Shown one piece after another: positions 17,090-25,637 of a stretch of 64,000 nucleotides of DNA. The notes under the pieces are model-generated. The model saw only the letters and a list, made by a program, of their open reading frames with translations, was not told the origin of the DNA and did not search any database. Position numbers and translations under genes: made by a program. Origin of the DNA: Bacillus sp. es.034 (GTDB lineage: Bacteria > Bacillota > Bacilli > Bacillales > Bacillaceae_B); assembly GCF_002563655.1 (NCBI RefSeq), contig NZ_PDIY01000001.1, forward strand, positions 4,084,501 to 4,148,500, read 5' to 3'. Every line of letters starts with the position of its first letter. Position 1 is the stretch's first letter.

Positions 17090-17752
17090 GTGAAGAAAAA
17101 TATTGTACTATTGGATCTGATGATTTACGTCGCCCTCCCTCTATTTGTATGGAATATCATGAGGGATTACACCGGAGATTATTACGCCATGCTCCTTTCA
17201 TCTGTTCCCGGGATCATTTATACCGTCTACCGATTCATCGAGATGAAAAAAGTGAATACATTCGGCCTGTTCATTTTGCTCACCTTGATTGTCGGTACCC
17301 TGATAGACGTACTGGCCGGTTCGTCATTACAGCTTCTTTGGAATAATGTTTATTACGCTGCCGGGATCAGTTTGTTTTTCTTTGTTACCATGGTCGTCAG
17401 AAGGCCCATCACCTTATACTTTGGCCTTGATTTCGCAGAGCTCCAAGGCCATGACCGTACGTTTGGTAAGAGACTTTTCTATAAGAAACCTCTGTATATC
17501 TTGTTTCAGTTGATCACGCTTTGCTTCGCACTGAGGAGCGGGATCCTCGCTGTTGTGAAAGCATGGCTCATTATGGAATATGGTGTGGAGGCATTTGATA
17601 AAGGCATCATCCTGCGTCAGGCGTTCAGCTGGATCATAACCGGTATCACCGTTGCCGGATTCTTCTATATCGGGAAGATCATCAATGACTCCCCTCATTT
17701 AGTTCAGGAAGTACAGAATGAACTCCAAGAAGAAAAGACTGATGCCGTGTAG
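17090..17752 (+). CDS. Membrane protein, VC0807-like family
   Basis: Protein of 220 residues with about six hydrophobic segments, resembling proteins labelled VC0807 family (function unknown). The GTG at 17090 follows AAGGAAG at suitable spacing; the longer in-frame extension overlaps the promoter. It is divergent from the Fur-box lipoprotein operon, and its promoter looks ECF-dependent. Confidence 0.65.
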   Translation: MKKNIVLLDLMIYVALPLFVWNIMRDYTGDYYAMLLSSVPGIIYTVYRFIEMKKVNTFGLFILLTLIVGTLIDVLAGSSLQLLWNNVYYAAGISLFFFVTMVVRRPITLYFGLDFAELQGHDRTFGKRLFYKKPLYILFQLITLCFALRSGILAVVKAWLIMEYGVEAFDKGIILRQAFSWIITGITVAGFFYIGKIINDSPHLVQEVQNELQEEKTDAV

Positions 17753-17859
17753 CCTTTTGGATGTTTCTGCCTTCAGACCTCCGTCTTGTCCCACCCCTAT
17801 GGAACATAGAGAATATTTTTCCTATAATGGATAATAAAACGTTCACGCCGAGGTGTACT

Positions 17860-19110
17860 ATGATTGAAGGTAAATTGATTAAATTTCATCGGGAAGAATC
17901 AGGATTGACCCAGGAGCAGCTTGCACAGGGGATCTGCTCCACCACACATCTAAGTAAAATCGAAAGGGGGATCACAGAGTACTCAAGTGAAATCACCGAT
18001 TTACTTGCTAAAAGGCTTGGAGTCGATATGGTCGCAGAACGTTCGCGATATGAATCCCTGCAGCATACATTGGCCAAGTGGAACGATGCGATCATTATGA
18101 TCCGGCCCCATGAAATCCATCAACTGAAATCAGAAATCGAAAAAGAGCCTTTACGATTTTTATCCGATTTCTTTTTCCAATATCATTTATTATTAGCAAG
18201 GTACCATCTGTTCTTGAATAACCCTCTAAAAGCAAACGAAATCCTGAGCATGATCAAAACGAAACAGGACTCTCTTTCCCCTTATGAGCACAACCTTTTA
18301 CTGCATGTAAGAGGAATCTATTATTATTCAACGAGAAAATTCGACTGCTGCATCCAGGCCTTAAAGCAAATTGATGATGAATACCCGAACGCTGAATATT
18401 ATTTTCATCTGGCAACAGCCTATCATTCCATCCATTCAAATACGTTTGCCTATTACTACGGCCAAAGGGCACTGCAGTATTTCCAAAAAACATTAAATAT
18501 CCTCAGAGTCATCGATTCTGAAATTCTCATATTAATTCAATTGAACGCGAAAGAACCTTTCGATATGGAACAGACCAAACAACAGTATAATAAACTCCTT
18601 AGAGTCTGTGAATCGGTCAACTCCATGGAAAGGGCACATAAAATCCATAATAACCTGGGATTCGAATATTTCCGCAGAAAACGATATAAGGAATCGAAAG
18701 TAGCATATGAAAGGGCATTGGATCTCACGACAGAGAAAACCCCTGCTTCTTCTTATTTAGTCACACTCAGTGGATACATCCTTTCCTGTATAAAAGGGAG
18801 CCTTCTTCCTGAAGAAGAGCTCATTCACCTGGCAAACAGTGGGCTGAAGAAAGCCAGGGAGCACCAGGACCCCACCTTTGTATTCTTCGAGATCTATCTT
18901 CTTACACTGAAAAACAATAATGAAGAACTCTATCAGTATATTGAAAAAAACGCCCTTCCCCACTTCAAAAGGACGGGCAGTCAGTTAATGTACCAGCATT
19001 ATGAACGGCAACTCTTTTTGTATTATGTCAAAACCGGCCAAACAGAAAAAGGGTTCGAGCTCGCATCCGAAAAGATGGCGAATGAAATCAGTTACTACGA
19101 ATTGGAATGA
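17860..19110 (+). CDS. XRE-family regulator with TPR repeats (NprR/RRNPP-like)
   Basis: Protein of 416 residues: N-terminal helix-turn-helix (about 1-60, LTQEQLAQGICSTTHLSKIERG) then helical TPR-like repeats to the end (IHNNLGFEYFRRKRYKESKVAYERAL is a clear unit, near residue 265). This is the layout of RRNPP peptide-sensing regulators such as NprR/PlcR. No exported propeptide gene is obvious immediately downstream, so peptide sensing is unproven. GAGGTG precedes the ATG at 17860, and TATAAT at 17823 may be its -10. Its last codons lie in a 47-bp tandem duplication. Confidence 0.8.
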   Translation: MIEGKLIKFHREESGLTQEQLAQGICSTTHLSKIERGITEYSSEITDLLAKRLGVDMVAERSRYESLQHTLAKWNDAIIMIRPHEIHQLKSEIEKEPLRFLSDFFFQYHLLLARYHLFLNNPLKANEILSMIKTKQDSLSPYEHNLLLHVRGIYYYSTRKFDCCIQALKQIDDEYPNAEYYFHLATAYHSIHSNTFAYYYGQRALQYFQKTLNILRVIDSEILILIQLNAKEPFDMEQTKQQYNKLLRVCESVNSMERAHKIHNNLGFEYFRRKRYKESKVAYERALDLTTEKTPASSYLVTLSGYILSCIKGSLLPEEELIHLANSGLKKAREHQDPTFVFFEIYLLTLKNNNEELYQYIEKNALPHFKRTGSQLMYQHYERQLFLYYVKTGQTEKGFELASEKMANEISYYELE

Positions 19111-19174
19111 TCCCTGCACGATGTGTGAATGAAATCAGTTACTACGAATTGGAATGATCCCTGCACGATGTGTG
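19081..19174. repeat. 47-bp perfect tandem duplication
   Basis: The 47 bp at 19081-19127 are repeated exactly at 19128-19174, with the next eight bases starting a partial third copy. The first copy contains the last codons and stop of the XRE-TPR gene; the second lies downstream, so the protein is unchanged. Confidence 0.95.
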
Positions 19175-19251
19175 AATGAAAACACTTACCATTATTGGGT
19201 TCAACTTCTCAATCCCTCCTTCATATACTATCGTGAAAGGAGGCGATTAGA

Positions 19252-19437
19252 ATGGATCGATTCATTCTTTTATTAGTAGCAGGTATTCTTTCCGGTTTCG
19301 CATTGTTAAGGGCACCACTTAACGGAACATTTTTAGAAAGCGTGTCACCGGTAACGGACATCATCGGTATTTTAGCTATCCTCGTATTCTCACTCTTCTT
19401 AATCTATAAAGGGATTATGGCGATGCTCGGTAAGTAA
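19252..19437 (+). CDS. Small two-helix membrane protein, 61 residues
   Basis: Not recognised. Two hydrophobic helices (about 3-20 and 36-58) joined by a short loop. A very good site (AAGGAGG, 8-9 nt before the ATG) and a strong terminator directly after the stop support it as a real short gene. Confidence 0.75.
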   Translation: MDRFILLLVAGILSGFALLRAPLNGTFLESVSPVTDIIGILAILVFSLFLIYKGIMAMLGK

Positions 19438-19441
19438 ATGA

Positions 19442-19471
19442 AGAGACCCGGATTCATTCCGGGTCTCTTTT
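19442..19471. terminator. Bidirectional terminator
   Basis: Stem AGAGACCCGGA/TCCGGGTCTCT with a 5-nt loop and a T run on the plus side. It sits between the convergent 61-residue gene and the NAT gene, overlapping the NAT stop region. Confidence 0.85.
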
Positions 19472-20251
19472 ATCTGATTGAAAAAACCAAAGGTTTAAAA
19501 ATTCCTGGTACTCCTCTGAATTTATTTCACTTTTCTTTACGTTCCCTTTCTTCCATTGAGTAAAGGACGTATCTGTCAAGGTCACACTCCCGTCATCCGT
19601 TCGTTTTGTCAGTAACCGATGTTTATTAAAGGGGGAGTCCGGATGATCTTCCACTGTGACACGCACGTCGTCAAGGAAACGAACATCCTTGATCGTTCGT
19701 TTGGAATCAAATGCATACCCGATTCTCCAATCGGTGTCTTTATGCTTTAATTTCATTTCTAATTTATAATCCCCATAAGCCGTTTCACCTGCCCGTATTC
19801 TGAATTCCCCATTGGCGGAAGAGATCGTCTCCCCCGATAATGGTACGGGTTTCATCGGAATATTCCCTCCGAAGCCCCCATCCAGAATATAATAATGTTT
19901 TTCGTGACACACCTTAACGGCTACATGTGTCCTGCCGATTCGCCCGAACGTGCCTGAAGCATGATCATAGACCGCTCCCTGTATTAAGGAAGCTTCGAAT
20001 CCGTTTTCTATCAGGAATAAATAAAGGAGTGAATTTAGTTCATAACAAAGACCTCCCTCATTCAAGATGAGCATTTTATTCAATAGATGATCTTTGGTCA
20101 GTTTATGGGACCTTTCTTCAACAATGCATATATTTTCAAATGGAATATGATGCGCCATTTTTTCTAATATGATATCCAGATCCTGAAAGGTTACGGGATC
20201 TGGACTTGAATACTGAATCCTTTTGCGGAATAGTTTGTCCAGATTGTTAAT
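19454..20251 (-). CDS. Arylamine N-acetyltransferase, apparent ATT start
   Basis: NAT family enzyme transferring acetyl from acetyl-CoA to arylamines. With a start at ATT (20251) the protein is 265 residues, the usual length, and the triad falls at the canonical places: Cys69 in EGGLCYELN, His109 in GRTHVAV and Asp124 in LDGGFGG. The first in-frame ATG (20158) would remove 31 residues of a well-conserved N-terminus. No ATG, GTG or TTG occurs between that ATG and the in-frame stop upstream. So the start codon is either a rare ATT or a mutated ATG. Confidence 0.75.
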   Translation of the reverse strand: MNNLDKLFRKRIQYSSPDPVTFQDLDIILEKMAHHIPFENICIVEERSHKLTKDHLLNKMLILNEGGLCYELNSLLYLFLIENGFEASLIQGAVYDHASGTFGRIGRTHVAVKVCHEKHYYILDGGFGGNIPMKPVPLSGETISSANGEFRIRAGETAYGDYKLEMKLKHKDTDWRIGYAFDSKRTIKDVRFLDDVRVTVEDHPDSPFNKHRLLTKRTDDGSVTLTDTSFTQWKKGNVKKSEINSEEYQEFLNLWFFQSDKRDPE

Positions 20252-20390
20252 GGCGAGTACATCCTTTCTTGGAGGTTAGTCTTTAAAGTTTACCTGCTTC
20301 TCATTGTCGATTTCAAGGGAAGAGGTTATCGCCTGACATTCAGCTTGGGATTCAGGCGCGGCCAATCGCCTTTATTTCGGTCAAAATTCA

Positions 20391-21344
20391 CTAAAGCTGA
20401 ATCCGCAACTTCTCCGCTCTTGCCCTGGAAACACATGTTAAGATCGAGTGGTGTTCATTCCTCTCACTTTCACTCAAGAAAGAATCACCGTGGTCGACTT
20501 CCCCTTCCAATACCTTCACCTCACATGTCCCGCAACGACCGACCCGGCAGGAATACGGCGCATTGACCCCTGCCTTGAGAAGGGCTTCTAATAAATTCCT
20601 GTCCTTTGGAACTTTAATGATAGGTCCACTTTTTAATTCCACCCAAAAATCATGAGGCACGATTGACTGAGGAGGAGTGAATCGCTCAAAGTGAATGCTT
20701 GCCCGGGGGTATCCGATGGAAAGGGCACTTTCAGTCCATTCATCAATAAATGATGGCGGACCGCAAAAGTATACATGGGTACCGATTCTATGTTCGTGAA
20801 GACTATCATCTGTTAATCTATTTTCTGATGAGAAATAAAAATGGACCTCTTTAGGATACATGGTCTTTAACTGATTATAGAATGAACAATGTTCCTCGGA
20901 CTTTGCAGCATAATGAAGTTCAAAGGATCGACCTTCCTTTTTAAGTTCAGCCATCATGGACAGGAAGGGAGTGATCCCGATTCCCGCTGCATAGAAAACA
21001 TGATGCTTCGCCCGAAAGCTCAATGGGAAATGATTCTGTGGAAGACTGATGCGGAGGGTGTCTCCTGTTTTCATCTGCTTATGCCAATAACGGGATCCTC
21101 CCTTGGATCGTTCATGGCAGCGAATGGCTATGTGATATGCATCCCTTTGGCATGGTGGGTTCGTAACGGAATAGGACCGTGCAATCGTCTCCCCTCCTGT
21201 CTCAATATACGTCGTGATGTGGGAACCCCCGCTAAAAGGAGGAAGAAGTTCATCCTCGGCTGGAGTTAGTGAAAACCGTTTAACATAAGGCGTTTCCTGA
21301 TGGATCGATTGGACAGTGACGTTTATGGTTTTAGCTTGATTCAC
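20391..21344 (-). CDS. Reductase subunit of N-demethylase/oxygenase system (ferredoxin reductase plus 2Fe-2S)
   Basis: Phthalate dioxygenase reductase-type protein, 317 residues. A flavin-binding barrel (RSYSVTNPP) is followed by an NAD(P)H domain (FYAAGIGITPFLSM, YFCGPP) and a C-terminal plant-type 2Fe-2S ferredoxin (SCRVGRCGTCEVKV plus a last Cys in ILTCVSRA). It would pass electrons from NAD(P)H to the haem oxygenase subunit in the same operon. Its GTG start overlaps the stop of the preceding gene, indicating translational coupling. Confidence 0.85.
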   Translation of the reverse strand: MNQAKTINVTVQSIHQETPYVKRFSLTPAEDELLPPFSGGSHITTYIETGGETIARSYSVTNPPCQRDAYHIAIRCHERSKGGSRYWHKQMKTGDTLRISLPQNHFPLSFRAKHHVFYAAGIGITPFLSMMAELKKEGRSFELHYAAKSEEHCSFYNQLKTMYPKEVHFYFSSENRLTDDSLHEHRIGTHVYFCGPPSFIDEWTESALSIGYPRASIHFERFTPPQSIVPHDFWVELKSGPIIKVPKDRNLLEALLKAGVNAPYSCRVGRCGTCEVKVLEGEVDHGDSFLSESERNEHHSILTCVSRARAEKLRIQL

Positions 21345-21829
21345 TATTGATCACTCCCTGCTCTGTCGGGTGCTGCATACCCGAGATAGGCTTCATGTAA
21401 TGGAGAAAAATGAGTGGAAACGGATAACTTCAAGTGACAATGAGGACAGGTCGTGATTTGATCGATTGGCTCGCCATTCACTTCCATTTTCTGATGGCAT
21501 TTAGAACAGAATACATGGATGAATCTGACTCCGTGTCCGATATATTGTGTCTCTTCTGAAGAAAAACCATGAGCCTCTGCCATTTTTTTGAAATAGAAGA
21601 GCTTGTTCCATTCCATCGAAATGTATAGAAAACTCCCCATTTTCTGACCTTCCAGCCAACGAGAAATATCCGTTTCCTCCCTTTCATCCAACAACACCGA
21701 TTGATTAGGATATTCATCCTTTATTACTTTTTGGATGACAGGGGACAGTCGCTTCATTCCTTCTTCATCACCCAAGAATAAATACTTTCGTTTGCCCGGT
21801 ACGAACAAAGGTTGCAGGAGTGTCTTCAC
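21344..21829 (-). CDS. DmmA-like subunit with zinc ribbon
   Basis: Protein of 161 residues resembling the DmmA-like subunit of dimethylamine monooxygenase. The N-terminal part (about 10-100) is an alpha/beta fold; the C-terminal part has a zinc-ribbon pattern CSKCHQK...CPHCHLK. GTG start, overlapping the upstream stop (ATGTGA). The order oxygenase, DmmA-like, reductase matches haem-dependent oxidative N-demethylase operons. Role probably in electron transfer or assembly (inference). Confidence 0.7.
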   Translation of the reverse strand: MKTLLQPLFVPGKRKYLFLGDEEGMKRLSPVIQKVIKDEYPNQSVLLDEREETDISRWLEGQKMGSFLYISMEWNKLFYFKKMAEAHGFSSEETQYIGHGVRFIHVFCSKCHQKMEVNGEPIDQITTCPHCHLKLSVSTHFSPLHEAYLGYAAPDRAGSDQ

Positions 21830-22765
21830 ATACCCACCTTCTTTTCATTCAAGTACCCGATGACATCTTCTTTAAATAAGGTGATCCCTTTATAATCGGC
21901 TATATAGTCAGGAAGCTCCTGGAGAATATGATAAAACTCATTCGTCCATTCATGATTCTTCGCAAATTCTTCAAGTGGAAGGAGATGGGTATGGATGGTA
22001 AAGAGCAGCCCATTACAACCTGACAAACGGAACAGCTTCTGCACCTCTACACGAAAATGAACGAATTCCCCGACATTTTCCTTTGAAACCTTTCTTCTTC
22101 CTTTTCCCCACTCATCAAAGGTTTCCAGGGAAGTATCCAGACGATTTCCCCCCCATTAACGACCAGTTCCGCCTTACCCAGGGATCTCCCGCTTCCATCC
22201 GCATCAAAAACATCAGGATCCGCTGATCCAATCCCTCTTCCTTAAACCCCGGGATGGGTCCATGTATCTCCTTGAAGCTCATACCGATATTAAATGCAAG
22301 GGACCAGTTGGCCGGGAAACATAACTGTCCCGCATCCATATATAAATCCCCATCCCGCTGCATCATAAAAATCAGATCCTCCTGTACATGACGACCGATA
22401 AAATCGAGGGGCTCCAAGGATAGCGTGGCTTTATCCCCAAATGTAAACGTTGTGTTCTCCTCTAAAATGTGATTGTGGAACGTCCAGGCCCCTTCATTTT
22501 TTTCCAGGGAAAACTGCTGAGGATAATAGGTTGTGAGATGTGTAATCACCATCTCCACTATTTCCCATTGAGCTTTCAAGGTATGTGGACGGGACTGGAA
22601 ACACCTCTCAGGATGTTCGGTAAGCAGTTTCCGTTTCAGCTTGACCTCCTCTCGATACGAAGCGGTAACCTCTACACAACCTGCCTCTTCCAATGGAACC
22701 GAATTATTAGAATAACGATACACATCCCCCTTAAAGGGATAAGGAAACGAATCCACACTCATCAT
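21826..22765 (-). pseudogene. Haem-dependent oxidative N-demethylase alpha subunit (DUF3445), frameshifted
   Basis: Catalytic subunit family that removes N-methyl groups from secondary amines. The N-terminal 216 codons run from the ATG at 22765 (AAAGGTG upstream; second ATG at 22762) to GYFPGNL and a stop at 22115. The conserved C-terminus (VQKLFRLSGCNGLLFTIHTH, HILQELPDYIADYKGI) is in another frame ending at 21826. Removing one G from the run of seven G at 22148-22154 joins the two parts into one protein of about 312 residues. Either the gene is broken, the run is phase variable, or it is a sequencing error. Confidence 0.85.
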
Positions 22766-22810
22766 ACAATCACCTTTTTTAGAATATTCTTACTTTTATC
22801 TTATCGTATA

Positions 22811-22840
22811 GAGGGACGGACCTCAAGAGGTCCGTCCCTC
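22811..22840. repeat. GAGGGACGGACCT palindrome, shc 3' end
   Basis: Arms GAGGGACGGACCT and AGGTCCGTCCCTC around CAAG form a perfect hairpin that overlaps the cyclase stop codon by 2 bp. It lacks a clear T run, so it may be the repeat element rather than a good terminator. Confidence 0.85.
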
Positions 22841-24710
22841 ACCCGAATTTCTCTTTGTAGCGGCTGAGTGTGATAAGCGGCCATATCCATTGGTAGCTGT
22901 GGTAGTGAATATAGAAGTTTCCTGGAAGACCAATGCCTGTGGGGTATGCTTTGGATGCCTCATTGTCTGCACCGTTCTTTAATTCGAGAAGCGCCATGAT
23001 ACCGAGATCGATGGCAGGTGTCGGTTTGTCTTCGATAGAGATGAGCGCCTCCAGTGCCCATGCCGTTTGTGAAAGGGTACTGAAAGGAAGGGATACAAAA
23101 GTTTTTTCCTGATCGCTGTAGCATGACTCCCCCCAGCCCCCGTCTTTTCGTTGAATGCTTTCCAGCCAAGTTTTTGTTTTTTGTATATGTTTATCAGAAG
23201 AGGATACCCCCACGGCATTCATTCCCGTGATGGCCGCCCATGTTCCATAGATGTAGCAGACGCCCCAGCGACCGTACCAGGATCCCTCCTCTTTTTGCAT
23301 CAGTTTCAGCCACTCAACAGCCTTCTTCACCTGTGGATGTTCCGTGGTCAACCCTGCCCGGCTGCCCAGAAATTCAAGGGCTCTCCCCGTTAAATCAGGA
23401 GTGGAGGGGTCGATGGCTGCCGCCTCGGCCCCGTCCATTGGAAAAGAAGTAAGAATTGGTTTTGTCTTATTTATTTCAAAAGCGGGCCAGCCTCCGTCAC
23501 GATTCTGCATACCGAACACCCATTCAATCCCACGATCCCATGACTGTCTGATAAGGGGCTTCCCTGCAGCTGAATACGTAATGGCCCTGAGAGCAGCCGT
23601 TGTGTCGTCCACATCAGGGTGAATGCTGTTGCTCTCTGAAAAGCCCCATCCCCCCGGTCTCACCCCGGCCTCTATCGCCCAGTCCCCATATTTGAATTGC
23701 TGCCTCTTCAGAAGATAATCCACTGATTTTTGTATAACATCTTCATTTGCATCCACCCCCGCCTCCTGAAGGGCATGGCTGATCAAAGCGGTGTCCCATA
23801 CGGTAGAAGGAGAGTTTTGGATATGGATGCCTTTCTTCGTTTCGCATGCCATTTCCTTTAACCCCTGTAATGCCTTTACGATGACCGGGTCATTTTTCTT
23901 ATAACCCAGTGCCAACATGGCATAAATCATATAAAACGTCGTGCTGAAATAACTGAGATAGGTCCCATCACGCTCCATCCGCTGCAGCATATACTCCAGG
24001 GCAAACTGCCTTGCCTGCTGATGAAGTTGGGAGGGAATGCCCGCAAGTGACTGAATGCCTTCACTTATTTTCGAAAACAATCTCCATTCCCGTTCGTTGT
24101 ACCTCTCTTCATTTACATCACGGGACAAATCCTGTATTTGTGGTGTATTACTTGTTTTGATCGTGAATTTCTGATCTTTCAGCAGCATCATCGGCGCCAG
24201 ATGCCCTCTTGTATAACTGCTCAAATCCCAAAAATTCAGGGGAAATGTCTTCGGAAGCAACAGGAATTCAATGGGGACCGGCAGGAGATGCTTCCATTCA
24301 TATTGACCATGCAGTGCCAGCATGAATTTCGTCATGGAATGGGCCTTGTGAAACCCTCCCTTTTTCTCTATGAACCGCTTGGCTCTCAGAAGTCTTTTAT
24401 CCTCCTCGTTGACCATGCCGCTGAATATCAGGGCAAAGTATGCCTCGATGGTAGATGACAGGTTCCCTTCCTTCTCATCTTCAAAGAGCTTCCACGTGCC
24501 CTCCCTTGACTGGCATTTCCAGAGGCGGTCCACCAGCTGTCCAATCAGTTCATCCTCATCCCCGGCGAGAGTTCGCAGAAGGATGATCATATACGCATCG
24601 GTCATCACGACATTTTCAAAACAAAAGGACCAGCTTCCATCTCCCCTTTGCATCTTCTGTAGATCGCTTGTCATATTCCGGATCGTGCTCTCTATCTTCT
24701 TTTTCATCAT
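22839..24710 (-). CDS. shc: Squalene-hopene / tetraprenyl-beta-curcumene cyclase
   Basis: Class II triterpene cyclase, 623 residues, close in length to B. subtilis SqhC. The catalytic acid motif DVDDT is at 366-370; QW-like repeats occur through the protein (GDGSWSF, REGTWKLF, RDGGWPAF, EEGSWYGRWG, KDGGWGES). Product is either hopene from squalene or sporulenol-type terpenoid from tetraprenyl-beta-curcumene; the sequence alone does not decide. Single-gene unit; the first of two tandem ATGs is used. Confidence 0.9.
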   Translation of the reverse strand: MMKKKIESTIRNMTSDLQKMQRGDGSWSFCFENVVMTDAYMIILLRTLAGDEDELIGQLVDRLWKCQSREGTWKLFEDEKEGNLSSTIEAYFALIFSGMVNEEDKRLLRAKRFIEKKGGFHKAHSMTKFMLALHGQYEWKHLLPVPIEFLLLPKTFPLNFWDLSSYTRGHLAPMMLLKDQKFTIKTSNTPQIQDLSRDVNEERYNEREWRLFSKISEGIQSLAGIPSQLHQQARQFALEYMLQRMERDGTYLSYFSTTFYMIYAMLALGYKKNDPVIVKALQGLKEMACETKKGIHIQNSPSTVWDTALISHALQEAGVDANEDVIQKSVDYLLKRQQFKYGDWAIEAGVRPGGWGFSESNSIHPDVDDTTAALRAITYSAAGKPLIRQSWDRGIEWVFGMQNRDGGWPAFEINKTKPILTSFPMDGAEAAAIDPSTPDLTGRALEFLGSRAGLTTEHPQVKKAVEWLKLMQKEEGSWYGRWGVCYIYGTWAAITGMNAVGVSSSDKHIQKTKTWLESIQRKDGGWGESCYSDQEKTFVSLPFSTLSQTAWALEALISIEDKPTPAIDLGIMALLELKNGADNEASKAYPTGIGLPGNFYIHYHSYQWIWPLITLSRYKEKFG

Positions 24711-24781
24711 TCGTCCTCCCGGATGCCTTATCTGTTGTTATGTATATGTGAGGGATGGGGGTACTAGTAGTGGGAATCAAA

Positions 24782-24823
24782 GAAGAGCCTGCCGCCGGTT
24801 TACCGGGAGGCAGGCTCTTACTG
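24782..24823 (-). terminator. Terminator after DUF2161 gene
   Basis: Stem AAGAGCCTGCC/GGCAGGCTCTT with an inner CCGG pairing, followed by CTTTGATT on the minus strand. It overlaps the 3' end of the DUF2161 gene. Confidence 0.75.
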
Positions 24824-25534
24824 GTTTTCCTCTGTTTTTTGTGAGTAATAGCTTACAAGTTCAGGATACTTCTGCATTTCCTCTCTGCCGGTGTCCGTGA
24901 GTTGATACACGCCCCTTTTCACCCTCTCGAACCACCGGTAATAATTCTTCTGGAGGATGGATGGCGTCTTGTCACCAGTCCCCAGCCTTGTTAAATTCTT
25001 CGGGGACATGGGTCCGTGTTTTTCCAGGCAGCAGGCAATGTGTATGCAGCTCTCCTTATAGGCGGTCATGATCTTCGTTTTATTGCTGCCGCCTACATTG
25101 TAATCCGCGCTTCGGCCATCGATTTCCTTCACCAGGGCCGCCCGCTTCTTTTTGCTATTTCTCATCACCTTTTTTCGGTCAAAAGGTTCCGGGTGAGTGA
25201 CAAAATCAAGCTTGGGCGTCTTTGTCGTAAAGGAAACCGTAATCAGACCAAGTTCAAGACGCCTGACCAAATGACGTACATCATTCCACCGCTTCGACCG
25301 GAGGCGCTTCGGTTTCGGAATCGCAATGTACACAAGATCCGTCAGACGCTGGCGCTTCGTTGCCTGGATGAGAAGCTCGACATTCAAGGAAAGCTTCAGC
25401 TCCACGATCACAAGATCCCCCTCTTTCATCGCCGTCAGATCACAGTCATTCACTTCACCGTTCACCTGATATCCCTGTTTATGAAAATGCTTCTGGATCG
25501 GCCGATAAAGATCCGATTCTTTCAATTTCGTCAT
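24818..25534 (-). CDS. DUF2161 protein, putative PD-(D/E)XK nuclease-like
   Basis: Protein of 238 residues. The N-terminal part (about 1-110) has a PD-(D/E)XK-like pattern, NDCDLTAMKEGDLVIVELKL, with Asp, Glu and Lys at the expected spacing. The C-terminal part is basic and ends in a winged-helix-like segment (RWFERVKRGVYQLTDTGREE). The family is described as putative phosphodiesterases; the biological role is unknown. Confidence 0.75.
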   Translation of the reverse strand: MTKLKESDLYRPIQKHFHKQGYQVNGEVNDCDLTAMKEGDLVIVELKLSLNVELLIQATKRQRLTDLVYIAIPKPKRLRSKRWNDVRHLVRRLELGLITVSFTTKTPKLDFVTHPEPFDRKKVMRNSKKKRAALVKEIDGRSADYNVGGSNKTKIMTAYKESCIHIACCLEKHGPMSPKNLTRLGTGDKTPSILQKNYYRWFERVKRGVYQLTDTGREEMQKYPELVSYYSQKTEENQ

Positions 25535-25637
25535 GGGTAAAAAACCTTTCCGGAAAAAATTCTATAAGATAAAGTATAGACTATTGGAGAGATTTTTGCA
25601 GTTTAAGAGAAAGAAAGACCTGCCCTTAAGAATGACC

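Noticed and set aside
19082-19179. Two identical 16-codon frames (MKSVTTNWNDPCTMCE) in the 47-bp duplication, as possible signal peptides for the XRE-TPR regulator
   Set aside because: No export signal, no own ribosome binding site, and the duplicate exists only because the DNA is duplicated.
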